Of a DNA stretch of 64,000 nt, positions 1 to 7,754 are shown one piece after another. The notes below the pieces were generated by a model. It saw only the letters and a program-made list of their open reading frames with translations. It was not told the origin of the DNA and did not search any database. The first letter of the stretch is position 1. The number at the start of each line of letters is the position of its first letter. Source of the stretch: Flexivirga aerilata (GTDB lineage: Bacteria > Actinomycetota > Actinomycetes > Actinomycetales > Dermatophilaceae); assembly GCF_013002715.1 (NCBI RefSeq), contig NZ_JABENB010000003.1, forward strand, positions 558,001 through 622,000, read 5' to 3'. A program made the translations under genes and the position numbers.

Positions 1-222
1 GTACTCGGCGTACTCCTCCGCCCGGAAGGTCTGCCGGGAGACGTCGAAGCACACCGCGACGTGCGTCGGGTCCTCGTCGCGCAGCACGTTGATCAGCATC
101 GAGGTGAAGCCGTAGACCGCGTTGGTGGGCTGACCGGTGGTGGTCGAGAAGTTCTCGACCGGGAGGGCGTAGAAGGCGCGGTAAGCCAGGGAATGACCGT
201 CGAGCAGCAGCAGGCGTTTCAC
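1..222 (-). CDS. polA: DNA polymerase I, N-terminal part (truncated by window edge)
   Basis: The reverse strand from a GTG at 222 reads VKRLLLLDGHSLAYRAFYAL, the start of the 5'-3' exonuclease (FEN-like) domain of DNA polymerase I, and continues through a segment containing TGQPTNAVYGF, typical of PolA. Only the first 74 codons are inside the window. The enzyme fills gaps and removes RNA primers during replication and repair. The GTG is preceded at seven bases by TAGGGT, so the transcript is probably leaderless. The gene is divergent from the thioesterase at 242, with 19 bp between starts. Confidence 0.95.
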   Translation of the reverse strand, partial: MKRLLLLDGHSLAYRAFYALPVENFSTTTGQPTNAVYGFTSMLINVLRDEDPTHVAVCFDVSRQTFRAEEYAEY

Positions 223-229
223 GCGTGCC

Positions 230-235
230 ACCCTA
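230..235 (-). promoter_or_regulatory. -10 box of predicted leaderless polA promoter
   Basis: On the minus strand TAGGGT is followed by exactly seven bases and then the polA GTG. That spacing puts the transcription start at or next to the start codon. No clear -35 was seen. Confidence 0.5.
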
Positions 236-241
236 TGGGCC

Positions 242-697
242 ATGACCGACAACGCAGCCACATCCCCCACCCCCGCCGGCGGCACCGACCTGGTGACGTT
301 CTTCAACGAGATGAATGCCGGCACGCTCGGCGAGAAGATGGGCATCCACTTCGTCGAAGCGACCCCGGAGCGGATCGTGGCGACCATGCCGGTCGAGGGC
401 AACAATCAGCCCTACGGACTGCTGCACGGCGGCGCGAGTGTGGTGCTCGCCGAGACCCTCGGCTCGGTGGGCGCGGCGCTGCACGCCGGCGAGGGCCGCA
501 TCGCGGTCGGGCTCGACATCAACGCCACCCATCACCGCGGCGCCCGCTCCGGCCTGGTCACCGGCACCGCCACCGCGCTCTCGCTCGGGCGCACGCTCGC
601 GTCGTACGACGTCGTGATCACCGACGAGGACGGCAACCGCCTCTGCACCTCCCGCATCACCTGTCTGCTGCGCGACACCGCACCCAAGGCCCAGTAA
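242..697 (+). CDS. PaaI-family hotdog-fold thioesterase
   Basis: The 151-residue protein has the single hotdog domain of the PaaI/YbgC-like acyl-CoA thioesterases. It shows the hallmark stretch LLHGGASVVLAETLGS near residues 60-75, then the strand-rich second half (GLDINATHHRGARSG). Length is normal for the family. It would hydrolyse an acyl-CoA thioester in the cytoplasm, but the substrate cannot be read from sequence. Placement next to polA is common in actinobacteria. The ATG at 242 is the only good start. The gene ends 17 bp before a degenerate palindromic repeat at 715. Confidence 0.88.
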   Translation: MTDNAATSPTPAGGTDLVTFFNEMNAGTLGEKMGIHFVEATPERIVATMPVEGNNQPYGLLHGGASVVLAETLGSVGAALHAGEGRIAVGLDINATHHRGARSGLVTGTATALSLGRTLASYDVVITDEDGNRLCTSRITCLLRDTAPKAQ

Positions 698-714
698 TCC
701 CGCGCGTGGGCGCC

Positions 715-760
715 CGCATCCCGTGAGCGACCGTGACCCTGGCGTCACTCCTGCTGACGG
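715..760. repeat. Single degenerate copy of the double-palindrome repeat
   Basis: The sequence begins CGCATCCCGTGAGCG and continues with a GTGAC/GTCAC inner palindrome, matching the elements of the 54102-54846 array. The right outer arm is degraded (GCTGACGG instead of GCTTACGAG). It lies between two convergent genes, and its inner palindrome contains the stop codon of the ECF42 gene (745-747). Confidence 0.7.
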
Positions 761-1911
761 TTTGCGCGCCCGGCCGACTCCTGCCGCAGCCGCGCGGCCT
801 GCCGGATCAGATGATCGCGCTCCGGCACGCTCGTCGCGAGGTCGGCTGCCTCGGCGTACCACCGTGCGGCCGAGGCCAGGTCGCCGGCGGCCTCGACCAG
901 GTGCGCCCGCGCCGCCGTATGACGAGGCAGCCTCGCGTCGAGCCGGTCGAGCTCGGCCAGCCCGACGAGCGGCCCCTCGGCCTCTCCCAGGGCGACGGCC
1001 CGGTTGAGCCGCACCACAGGGGAATCGGCGATGGCGAGCAACTCGTCGTACCACTCCACGATCTGCACCCAGTCCGTCTCGGCAGCACTCGCCGCGTCCG
1101 CGTGCAGCGCTGCGATAGCCGCCTGCGCCTGATACTGGCCCAACCGGTCCCGCGCGAGGGCAGCCTGCAGCACCCCGACGCCCTCGGCGATCAGTGCGGT
1201 GTCCCAGCGCGCCCGGTCCTGCTCGGCCAGCGGCACCAGCCTGCCGGAGGCGTCCGTGCGCGACGCGCGGCGCGAGTGGTGCAGCAGCATCAGCGCGAGC
1301 AGCCCGGCCACCTCCGGGTCGTCCGACAGCGACGCCAGTTGCCGGGTCAGCCGGATCGCCTCGACCGCGAGCTCGACGTCGCCGCCGTACCCCTCGTTGA
1401 ACACCAGGTAGAGCACCCGCAGCACGGTCTCGAGCGACCCCGGTCGGTCGAGCGGCACATCCGCGACCGTGCGCTTCGCCCGGCTGATCCGTTGCGCCAT
1501 CGTCGCCTCCGGCACCAGGTGCGCCCGAGCGATCTGGCGGGTCGTCAGACCACCGACGGCGCGCAGCGTCAGCGCGACCGCCGACCCGGGCGACAGCGAC
1601 GGATGAGCGCAGAGGAAGTAGAGCCACAACGAGTCGTCCATGCCGTATGCCGGGCCGGTCACGGCCGCAGAGTCGACCGCGAATTCTCTTGCTGTGCGCG
1701 ATGATTCGGCCCGCCGCGCGTCGAGGAACTTGCGCCACGCGACGGTGACGAGCCAGCCCATCGGGTCGCGCGGCGGGTCGCCCGGCCAGGACTCGAGCGC
1801 CTTGAGCAGCGCCTCCTGCACGGCATCCTCGGCCGACGCGAAGGCCGCTCCGCGCCGGACGAGCACCCCGATGACCGCGGGCACCAGGTCCCGCAGCTGC
1901 GTCTCGTTCAC
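745..1911 (-). CDS. ECF42-group sigma factor with C-terminal extension
   Basis: The 388-residue protein starts with a sigma-70 region 2 (about residues 10-75, containing DAVQEALLKALE) and region 4 (about 105-160, GLTTRQIARAHLVPEATMAQ). A roughly 220-residue helical C-terminal extension follows, with LYLVFNEGYGG and the TPR-like DWVQIVEWYDELL segment. This architecture, with an adjacent DGPF gene, defines group ECF42. It directs RNA polymerase to a small regulon. Family knowledge says the C-terminal extension is needed for activity and that no anti-sigma factor is used. The start overlaps the DGPF stop by four bases (ATGA). Confidence 0.93.
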   Translation of the reverse strand: MNETQLRDLVPAVIGVLVRRGAAFASAEDAVQEALLKALESWPGDPPRDPMGWLVTVAWRKFLDARRAESSRTAREFAVDSAAVTGPAYGMDDSLWLYFLCAHPSLSPGSAVALTLRAVGGLTTRQIARAHLVPEATMAQRISRAKRTVADVPLDRPGSLETVLRVLYLVFNEGYGGDVELAVEAIRLTRQLASLSDDPEVAGLLALMLLHHSRRASRTDASGRLVPLAEQDRARWDTALIAEGVGVLQAALARDRLGQYQAQAAIAALHADAASAAETDWVQIVEWYDELLAIADSPVVRLNRAVALGEAEGPLVGLAELDRLDARLPRHTAARAHLVEAAGDLASAARWYAEAADLATSVPERDHLIRQAARLRQESAGRANRQQE

Positions 1912-2315
1912 TCGGTCAGATCAGCCGAGTCGTCGAGGAACGGCCGCAGCTCCAGCCACTCCCGGATCGGCTTGCCACCGGCGCCGGGGGCGTCCGACAA
2001 CTCACCGGCCAGTTCGACCGCGCGGTCGTAGCTCTCGACGTCGATGATCATCCACCCGGCGATCAGGTCCTTGGTCTCGGCGAACGGCCCGTCGACCACG
2101 GGCGGCTCCCCCTCGCCACCGGCCCGCACCCAGGTGCCCTGCGGCGACAGCGCCTGGCCACTGACGAACTCCCCGGTCTGCTCCAGCCGCTCGGCGAAGT
2201 CGTCCATGTACTTCAGGTGCGCGGCGAGTTCGTCCGGTGTCCACTGGTCCATCGGCACGTCGTTCGGTGCGGCCGGCGCGCCGCGATAGTGCTTGAGCAT
2301 CAGATATTTGGCCAT
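1908..2315 (-). CDS. DGPF/YCII-related protein of ECF42 operon
   Basis: A 135-residue YCII-superfamily protein with the diagnostic DGPFAETKDLIAGWMIIDVE segment in its centre and an N-terminal MAKYLMLKHYRG. DGPF proteins are the usual partners of ECF42 sigma factors and their main regulon members. The fold is ferredoxin-like and no catalytic activity is established. The gene lies 21 bp after the PPOX gene and overlaps the sigma factor start, so all three are probably co-transcribed. A purine-rich GAAGGGAAA precedes the ATG. Confidence 0.93.
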   Translation of the reverse strand: MAKYLMLKHYRGAPAAPNDVPMDQWTPDELAAHLKYMDDFAERLEQTGEFVSGQALSPQGTWVRAGGEGEPPVVDGPFAETKDLIAGWMIIDVESYDRAVELAGELSDAPGAGGKPIREWLELRPFLDDSADLTE

Positions 2316-2336
2316 GGTCGGGTTTCCCTTCCTGCC

Positions 2337-2834
2337 TCAGGCATCTTGCCGCGCGGCGCGTGCCCGGACCAGTTCCTCGACGGCGCTGGGCAAGGTGTGC
2401 TCGAAGTCGATCAGCTTCGCCCAGGTCGGGGTCACGACGATCCGCACCATCGCCGGGTAGAGCGAGCGCACCTCGGCCTCCCACTCCACCCGCTGTTCGT
2501 CGCTCATCCGGTAACTGCCGTTGATCTGCAGATACTCCTCGGGGATGCCGTCCACGAGGTCGAGTTCGACGGTGCCCCGAATCAGCAGGATCTTCGGCGG
2601 GTGGACCTCGGTGTCGATCGTCAGCGCCACCTGCGGGTTGCGCCGCAGCGAGGGCAGCTTGGGCGCGTTGGTGCTGGTGCACAGCACCAACGTCGAGCCG
2701 TTCCAGGCGAACGCGATCGGGATGCACCGCGGAGTGCCGTCGACCGCGACATACGCCAGGCGCGCAATGTCGCGGGCCAGTAGTTCCGCGCTGCCCGGAC
2801 GGTTCAGGACCTCGGTGACGTCTTGTTGGTCCAT
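2337..2834 (-). CDS. Pyridoxamine 5'-phosphate oxidase-family (PPOX) flavin-binding protein
   Basis: The 165-residue protein has the split-barrel PPOX fold: an opening helix, RIAYVAVDGTPR-like first strands (here ARLAYVAVDGTPRCIPI), then LVLCTSTNAPKLPSLRRNPQVALTID, typical of FMN- or F420-binding reductases of this superfamily. It is probably a cytoplasmic cofactor-dependent reductase of unknown substrate. An AGGAG sits eight bases before the ATG. It is the first gene downstream of a predicted ECF42 promoter (2893-2919) and heads the DGPF-ECF42 operon, so it is likely a member of that regulon. Confidence 0.85.
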   Translation of the reverse strand: MDQQDVTEVLNRPGSAELLARDIARLAYVAVDGTPRCIPIAFAWNGSTLVLCTSTNAPKLPSLRRNPQVALTIDTEVHPPKILLIRGTVELDLVDGIPEEYLQINGSYRMSDEQRVEWEAEVRSLYPAMVRIVVTPTWAKLIDFEHTLPSAVEELVRARAARQDA

Positions 2835-2892
2835 CGTCTTGCTCCTGTTCCAGAGGTGTCGGGCCGCCGTGGTGGGCGGCTCGTACCCCTGG

Positions 2893-2919
2893 GACGGAGC
2901 AGCCCGGAGGTTCTCGACA
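2893..2919 (-). promoter_or_regulatory. Predicted ECF42-dependent promoter
   Basis: On the minus strand TGTCGA (2919-2914) is followed after 17 bases by CGTC (2896-2893). The motif reported for ECF42 targets in Streptomyces is TGTCGA at -35 and CGA/TC at -10. It stands 59 bp upstream of the PPOX start and would drive PPOX-DGPF-ECF42 as an autoregulated operon. Confidence 0.75.
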
Positions 2920-2944
2920 TCCTCCGCGAAACTTTTCCGGCCGG

Positions 2945-3532
2945 TTACTCCGCCGACGAGGAGGCCATCGCTACCCGGGTGCGGGAGCGGGCGCGCAGCG
3001 ACCGCCTGCGGCGTACTGCCTCCGACACCGACGGACCCTGGTGGCTGCCCGCCAGCCGGCGACGCAGCGCGGCGGCGGTCGTGGTGCGCTCGGTGACCAC
3101 CGACGCGAAACCGAGCCGGGCGAAGAAGCGGTTGGCGTCACGGCTGGTCGCCGGCACGCAGGAGACGATGTCGGACGCGCCCAGGTGCTCGGCGTATGAC
3201 GCCACCATCGCCAGCAGCGCCTTGGCGACCCCGCGCTGGCGCCGCCCCGGCTTGACCCAGAGTAGGTCGATCCAGACCGCGATGTCGTCGTTGAGCGCAC
3301 TGACCGGGCCGTGCATGACGACGGTGAAGCCGACCGGCTCCTCGTCGATGGTCGCGAGGTAGATGCGCACGTCCTCGCGCTGACACGAGACCCGCAGGCG
3401 ACCCTCGCGGATGGCGCGTTCGGCATGGTCGGCCGACAAACCCTGGGCGGCACGAGACTCCACCCACAAAGCGGCGAACCGCTCCTCGTCGCCCGGGCTG
3501 ACCCGCGCGACCTGTACGGCCGATCTGGCCAT
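2945..3532 (-). CDS. GNAT-family N-acetyltransferase
   Basis: The 195-residue protein has GNAT strands and the acetyl-CoA loop: IAVWIDLLWVKPGRRQRGVA around residues 84-103 contains the R/Q-x-x-G-x-A/G pyrophosphate-binding motif. It then shows the ANRFFARLGFASV C-terminal motif. The last 40 residues are basic and low in complexity. The acceptor substrate is unknown. The gene stands alone, 110 bp upstream of the PPOX gene in the same direction but with the ECF42 promoter between them. Confidence 0.85.
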   Translation of the reverse strand: MARSAVQVARVSPGDEERFAALWVESRAAQGLSADHAERAIREGRLRVSCQREDVRIYLATIDEEPVGFTVVMHGPVSALNDDIAVWIDLLWVKPGRRQRGVAKALLAMVASYAEHLGASDIVSCVPATSRDANRFFARLGFASVVTERTTTAAALRRRLAGSHQGPSVSEAVRRRRSLRARSRTRVAMASSSAE

Positions 3533-3568
3533 TGACGTCCCTCCGTGGGAGACCCGGGTGAGTAACTG

Positions 3569-3623
3569 AGTAATTGGAACCCAGCAGTCGAAACCCGGTA
3601 GTCGAAAACCCAGTAATTGAAAC
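3569..3623. repeat. Degenerate 14-15 bp tandem repeat, four units
   Basis: Units AGTAATTGGAACCC, AGCAGTCGAAACCC, GGTAGTCGAAAACCC and AGTAATTGAAAC follow each other directly. They are AT-richer than the surroundings. Next to them lies a 10-bp tandem repeat (GACTGCAAAG, 3628-3654). The block sits in the 216-bp gap between the GNAT start and the livF stop; nothing else is recognisable there. Confidence 0.8.
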
Positions 3624-3748
3624 TACGACTGCAAAGACTGCAAAGACTGCAGACCGCAGCGTACGCCTCTCACCCGGGTGCCCGACATAGGCCCTGCACA
3701 GTCAGGCGTCAAAACCGACTGGCCAGTAGCCCCAGCACGCCGACCCGG

Positions 3749-4459
3749 TCAGCCGCCGAGGTATGCCGCCTTCACCGAGTCGTCGGCGGCGAGCTCGGCG
3801 CCGCTGCCCTCACGGGTGATCCGGCCGGTCTCCAGGATGTAAGCCCGGTTGGCGAGCTTGAGCGCCTGGTTGGCGTTCTGCTCCACCAGCAGCACCGTGG
3901 TGCCCTGCTGGTTGACCTCCTTGATGATCCGGAAGATCTGCCGGATGAACTGCGGCGCGAGCCCCATCGACGGCTCGTCCAGCAGCAGCAGCTTCGGGTG
4001 CGCCATCAACGCCCGGCCGATCGCGAGCATCTGCTGCTCGCCGCCGGACATCGTGCCGCCGCTCTGCTTCTGCCGCTCCTTCAGGCGCGGGAACAGGTCG
4101 AAGACCCGGTCGAAGTCCGCCGACATGCTCGACTTGTCCTTGCGCGCGTAGGCGCCCATGTCGAGGTTCTCCAGCACGGTCATCGAGGGGAAGATGCCCC
4201 GGCCCTCCGGGGTCAGCGAGATCCCGCGCACCACCCGCAGATGCGCCTTGGTGCGCGAGATGTCGTCGCCGTCGAAGGTGATCGACCCGCCCGACAGTCC
4301 GAGCAGGCCGGCGACGGCCCGCATCGTGGTGGTCTTGCCGGCGCCGTTGGCGCCGATCAGCGAGACGATCTCGCCCTCCTCCACGTGGATCGACATGTCG
4401 TGGATGGCCTGGATGCGCCCGTAGTGGACGCTCACGTCGTCCAACTCAAGCAACGCCAT
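3749..4459 (-). CDS. livF: Branched-chain amino acid ABC transporter, ATP-binding protein LivF
   Basis: The 236-residue ATPase has Walker A GANGAGKTT (residues 37-45), signature MSGGEQQ (137-143) and Walker B LLLLDEP (157-163), plus the LivF-type segment LTPEGRGIFPSMTVLENL. With LivG it energises the LivHM membrane pore. I chose the ATG at 4459 (MALLELDD), which overlaps the livG stop by 14 bp; an upstream in-frame ATG would add nine residues with no family match. It is the last gene of the liv cluster. Confidence 0.95.
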   Translation of the reverse strand: MALLELDDVSVHYGRIQAIHDMSIHVEEGEIVSLIGANGAGKTTTMRAVAGLLGLSGGSITFDGDDISRTKAHLRVVRGISLTPEGRGIFPSMTVLENLDMGAYARKDKSSMSADFDRVFDLFPRLKERQKQSGGTMSGGEQQMLAIGRALMAHPKLLLLDEPSMGLAPQFIRQIFRIIKEVNQQGTTVLLVEQNANQALKLANRAYILETGRITREGSGAELAADDSVKAAYLGG

Positions 4460-5348
4460 CGTCGTCCTCGTCTTCCTCAACGCCAAGGTATGCCGCGATC
4501 ACGGCCGGATCCTGCTGAATCTGCTGCGGTGCGCCTTCGGCGATCTTGCGCCCGAACTCGAGCACCACGATGCGGTCGGTCACGCCCATCACGAGCTTCA
4601 TGTCGTGCTCGATGAGCAGCACCGTGTATCCGTCGTCGCGGATCTGCCGGATGAGCTGCATCAGCTCCTGCTTCTCCGCCGGGTTGAAGCCGGCCGCCGG
4701 CTCGTCCAGGCAGAGCAGCTTCGGCTCGGTCGCGAGCGCCCGCGCGATCTCCAGGCGCCGCTGGTAGCCGTAGGGCAGGCTGCGCGACGGGGAGGTCGCC
4801 TGGTCGGCGATGCCGACGAACTCCAGCAGCGCCATACCCCGGTCGATCGACTCCCGCTCCTCGCGAACATGCCTGGGAGTGCGGAAGATTGCGCCCGGGA
4901 CGCTCGTGCGGTGCCGGGCGTCCAGCCCGACCACGACGTTCTCCAGGGCGGTCATCTCACCGAACAGCCGGATGTTCTGGAAGGTGCGCGCGATGCCCGC
5001 ACGGGTGATCGCGTGCCGCTTCTTGCCGAGCAGCGACACCCCTTCCATCGTGACGTTGCCGGAGGACGGCTTGTAGACGCCGGTCATCGCGTTGAAGCAC
5101 GTCGTCTTGCCGGCACCGTTCGGTCCGATCAGGCCGAGGATCTCGCCGCGCTTGATGTCGAACGTCACATGGTCCAGTGCGGTGAGGCCGCCGAATTGCA
5201 CTGTCAACTCGTCCAATTGGACCAGCGGCTCGCCCTCGCTGACCGCGATCTCGCGGTCGGGCGCGACGATGTCGGCAATCTCCTCCTGGCTGATCGGCAC
5301 CCCGTCCGGGCCGGTCACGGCCTCCTGCGGGCCGGACGACTCGCTCAC
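4446..5348 (-). CDS. livG: Branched-chain amino acid ABC transporter, ATP-binding protein LivG
   Basis: The 300-residue ATPase starts at a GTG overlapping the livM stop (GTGA). Walker A GPNGAGKTT lies at about residues 75-83, followed by the LivG-type stretch FQNIRLFGEMTALENVVVGL and Walker B LLCLDEPAAG. A roughly 45-residue N-terminal extension (SESSGPQEAVTGPDG...) precedes the ATPase domain, and the C-terminus is strongly acidic (EEDEDDDG). Both are longer than in the E. coli protein. It pairs with LivF on the cytoplasmic face of the importer. Confidence 0.95.
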   Translation of the reverse strand: MSESSGPQEAVTGPDGVPISQEEIADIVAPDREIAVSEGEPLVQLDELTVQFGGLTALDHVTFDIKRGEILGLIGPNGAGKTTCFNAMTGVYKPSSGNVTMEGVSLLGKKRHAITRAGIARTFQNIRLFGEMTALENVVVGLDARHRTSVPGAIFRTPRHVREERESIDRGMALLEFVGIADQATSPSRSLPYGYQRRLEIARALATEPKLLCLDEPAAGFNPAEKQELMQLIRQIRDDGYTVLLIEHDMKLVMGVTDRIVVLEFGRKIAEGAPQQIQQDPAVIAAYLGVEEDEDDDGVA

Positions 5349-6544
5349 TTGTCCTCCTCCTTGCGCAGGCTGATCGAGGTCGCGCCGGTCGCCGCCTCGG
5401 TCGCGGTGCCGGACGGGGCGCTGCCCACCCAACTCCGCAATCTGCCGATGGCCGCCAGCAGATGGTTCCGCGCGCCGAGCAGCCCCTGCGGACGGAAGAT
5501 CATCAGGATCACCAGGATGATGCCGAAGATCAGGTACTTCTGATCGGCGAGGGACAGGAAGCGGTTGGGGATGTAGGACACGATCGCACCGCCGAGCACC
5601 GCACCGAACTTGTTTCCGGTGCCGCCGAGCACGACGGCGGCCAGGAAGAGCATCGACGTCGGCACGTCGAACTTCTGGTTGTTCACGTAGCCGATGCCGC
5701 CGGCGAAGATCGCGCCGGAGAGGCCACCGATCGCCGCACCCATCGCGAACGCCCAGAGCTTGAATTTGAACGTCGGCACGCCCATGGTCTCGGCGGCGTC
5801 CTCGTCCTCCCGGATCGCGATCCAGGCCCGCCCCACCCGGGAGCGTTCCAGGTTTCCGAGCAGCAGCATGATCACAATGATGATGGCGACGGTGAGCCAG
5901 TACCACGGGGTGAGGTTCTCCGGGGAGAACCACGGGTCGCTCTTGCTGCCGCCGGGCGGGTGGCCGATGTTCTGAAAGCCCGAATTTCCTTTGAGGGCAG
6001 GGATGATCGTGGCCAGGATGCGGATGATCTCACCGAATCCGAGGGTGACGATCGCCAGATAGTCGCCGCGTAGTCGCAACGTCGGTATGCCGAGCATGAT
6101 CCCGAAGAAGACGGTGACGACCATCGCCAGCGGCAGCGTCCACAGGTAGGGGATGTGCACCAGCGAGGAGTCCGGACTCGTCCAGAGTGCCGCCACGTAA
6201 CAGCCGACCGCGAAGAAGCCGACATAGCCGAGGTCGAGCAGACCGGCCTGTCCGACGACGACGTTGAGACCGAGCGCGGCGAGCGCGAAGCGGGCCATGT
6301 CGAAGCACGCGGTCGGGAAGTCGTACCCCGGCTCGGTGGTGATCAGCGGCGGGTTGATCATCGGCAGCAGGAACACCAGCAGCGCGACCACCGAGAGCAC
6401 CAGCCACTGCTGCCAGCGCTCGAGGTTGTTCCACCAGGTGCCGAGCCCGGCGAACCTGCCCTTGCGGGTGCTCATCGCGAGCTGCTGGTCCTGCTTGTCC
6501 TGCGCCTGCGCGGCGCCGCCCATCGGCGCGTTTCCCATGCTCAT
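5345..6544 (-). CDS. livM: Branched-chain amino acid ABC transporter, permease LivM
   Basis: The 399-residue membrane protein has an N-terminal soluble stretch of about 45 residues, then a first helix (WLVLSVVALLVFLLPM) and multiple further helices. The family segments GLNVVVGQAGLLDLGYVGFFAVG and RLRGDYLAIVTLGFGEIIRI (EAA-like loop region) are present. It forms the translocation pore with LivH. The ATG at 6544 has the purine-rich GGGAAGAGG about eight bases upstream; ATGs at 6538 and in MSTRKG are alternatives. Confidence 0.93.
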   Translation of the reverse strand: MSMGNAPMGGAAQAQDKQDQQLAMSTRKGRFAGLGTWWNNLERWQQWLVLSVVALLVFLLPMINPPLITTEPGYDFPTACFDMARFALAALGLNVVVGQAGLLDLGYVGFFAVGCYVAALWTSPDSSLVHIPYLWTLPLAMVVTVFFGIMLGIPTLRLRGDYLAIVTLGFGEIIRILATIIPALKGNSGFQNIGHPPGGSKSDPWFSPENLTPWYWLTVAIIIVIMLLLGNLERSRVGRAWIAIREDEDAAETMGVPTFKFKLWAFAMGAAIGGLSGAIFAGGIGYVNNQKFDVPTSMLFLAAVVLGGTGNKFGAVLGGAIVSYIPNRFLSLADQKYLIFGIILVILMIFRPQGLLGARNHLLAAIGRLRSWVGSAPSGTATEAATGATSISLRKEEDK

Positions 6545-6627
6545 GCCGCGCCTCTTCCCTCGCCTGCGGGCCTCACTGCGTTCGTGTCCTCGGCTCGGTC
6601 GCCGCTCAAGCTCATGCCGCGCCTCTT
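6539..6627. repeat. Direct repeat around the livM start region
   Basis: GCTCATGCCGCGCCTCTT occurs at 6539-6556 and again at 6610-6627, 71 bp apart, and both copies continue into CCTCG after one variable base. The first copy contains the livM start codon and ribosome-binding region; the second lies upstream in the livH-livM gap. The stretch between contains GCTCGGTCGCCGCTC, resembling short repeats often seen between actinobacterial genes. Confidence 0.85.
6541..6615 (-). CDS. Possible 24-residue ORF between livH and livM
   Basis: An ATG at 6615, with its own copy of the purine-rich ribosome-binding region, opens a 24-codon frame whose TGA overlaps the livM ATG (ATGA). Its start region duplicates the livM start region (see the repeat at 6539-6627). 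It may be a translational-coupling device or a chance product of a small duplication. There is no family match to offer. Confidence 0.25.
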   Translation of the reverse strand: MSLSGDRAEDTNAVRPAGEGRGAA

Positions 6628-6646
6628 TCCTCGGTGCTGCTCATCA

Positions 6647-7627
6647 TCACGCACGCACCTTCGCCAGATTGGAGCCCAGGATGCCTTCCGGCCGCACCAT
6701 CAGCACCAGGACGAGCACCACGAAGCAGACGACGTCGGTCCAGTCGGACCGGCCGAGCAGCACCTGGCCGTAGTTGCCGATCACGCCGAGCAGCAGGCCG
6801 CCGAGGAGCGCCCCGCGGATGTTGCCGATGCCGCCGAGCACCGCCGCCGTGAAGGCCTTGATGCCGAGGATGAAGCCGCCGTTGTAGACCGCGCCCGACG
6901 GGATCTTCATGATGTAGAACAGCGCGCCGGCGCCGGCCAGCACACCACCAATGACGAACGTCGTCATGATGATGCGCTCCTTGTTCACGCCCATCAGCGT
7001 CGCGGTGTCGGGGTCCTGGGCAACGGCGCGGATGCCGCGCCCGAGGCGGGTGCGCCGGATGAACTGGTCGACCGCGACCATCATCACCACGGCGGCGGTG
7101 ACGATGATGACCTGGTCGCTGGTGATGATGGCGCCGAAGATGTCGAAGACCGGCTTGGCCTGGAACATGATCACCGCCTCCTCCTTGTTGGCGCCGCGCC
7201 ACCAGAAGATCGCGTACTGGATCACGAAGGACATGCCGATCGCGGTGATCAGGAAGACCAGCCGCGGGGCACCGCGGTCACGCAGCGGCTTGTACGCCAC
7301 GCGCTCGATGATGAGCGCGACGATCGCGGCCGCGGCCATCGCCGCCAGACACGCGAGGACGAGGTCGCCGATGATCGCCACCGTGGACAGGTTCGGCGGC
7401 GACGCCCCGAAACCCAGCCAGGAGAGGGTGAACACGACCGCGTAGGCGCCGGTGATGAACACTTCGGAGTGCGCGAAGTTGATCAGGTTGAGCACGCCGT
7501 ACACGAGCGTGTAGCCGAGGGCGACCAGCGCGTAGATCGCGCCGAAGGTGAGCCCGTCGAAGGTCGCGCTCCAGAACTGGTCGTGCAATGCGGTGAAGTC
7601 GAAGCTGACCCAGGTGTCAGCAGGCAT
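6647..7627 (-). CDS. livH: Branched-chain amino acid ABC transporter, permease LivH
   Basis: The 326-residue permease has about eight hydrophobic helices and LivH family segments (FGAIYALVALGYTLVYGVLN near the N-terminus; GVLAGAGALFYIMKIPSG; LGGIGNIRGALLGGLLLGV near the C-terminus). I chose the ATG at 7627; a TTG at 7639 is an alternative closer to the AAGGG and would add four residues. A small perfect inverted repeat (AAGGGT/ACCCTT, 7638-7652) overlies this start region. Confidence 0.93.
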   Translation of the reverse strand: MPADTWVSFDFTALHDQFWSATFDGLTFGAIYALVALGYTLVYGVLNLINFAHSEVFITGAYAVVFTLSWLGFGASPPNLSTVAIIGDLVLACLAAMAAAAIVALIIERVAYKPLRDRGAPRLVFLITAIGMSFVIQYAIFWWRGANKEEAVIMFQAKPVFDIFGAIITSDQVIIVTAAVVMMVAVDQFIRRTRLGRGIRAVAQDPDTATLMGVNKERIIMTTFVIGGVLAGAGALFYIMKIPSGAVYNGGFILGIKAFTAAVLGGIGNIRGALLGGLLLGVIGNYGQVLLGRSDWTDVVCFVVLVLVLMVRPEGILGSNLAKVRA

Positions 7628-7685
7628 GGCGGCAAGCAAGGGTGAGACCCTTCATCTTTTGACGAATAGTATTCAGTGAGAACCG

Positions 7686-7724
7686 AACCCGGCCGAGCAC
7701 GGGCATCCGTGCCCGGCCGGTTCC
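7686..7724 (-). terminator. Strong hairpin between livK and livH
   Basis: GAACC-GGCC-GCACGG arms pair with CCGTGC-GGCC-GGTTC with two small interruptions and a four-base loop (GCAT). No T-run follows in the minus direction. Position after the binding-protein gene suggests partial termination or mRNA stabilisation that sets livK expression above the membrane genes. Confidence 0.6.
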
Positions 7725-7754
7725 GTCGTGTGCGATCCGGATGCGATCCGGTGA

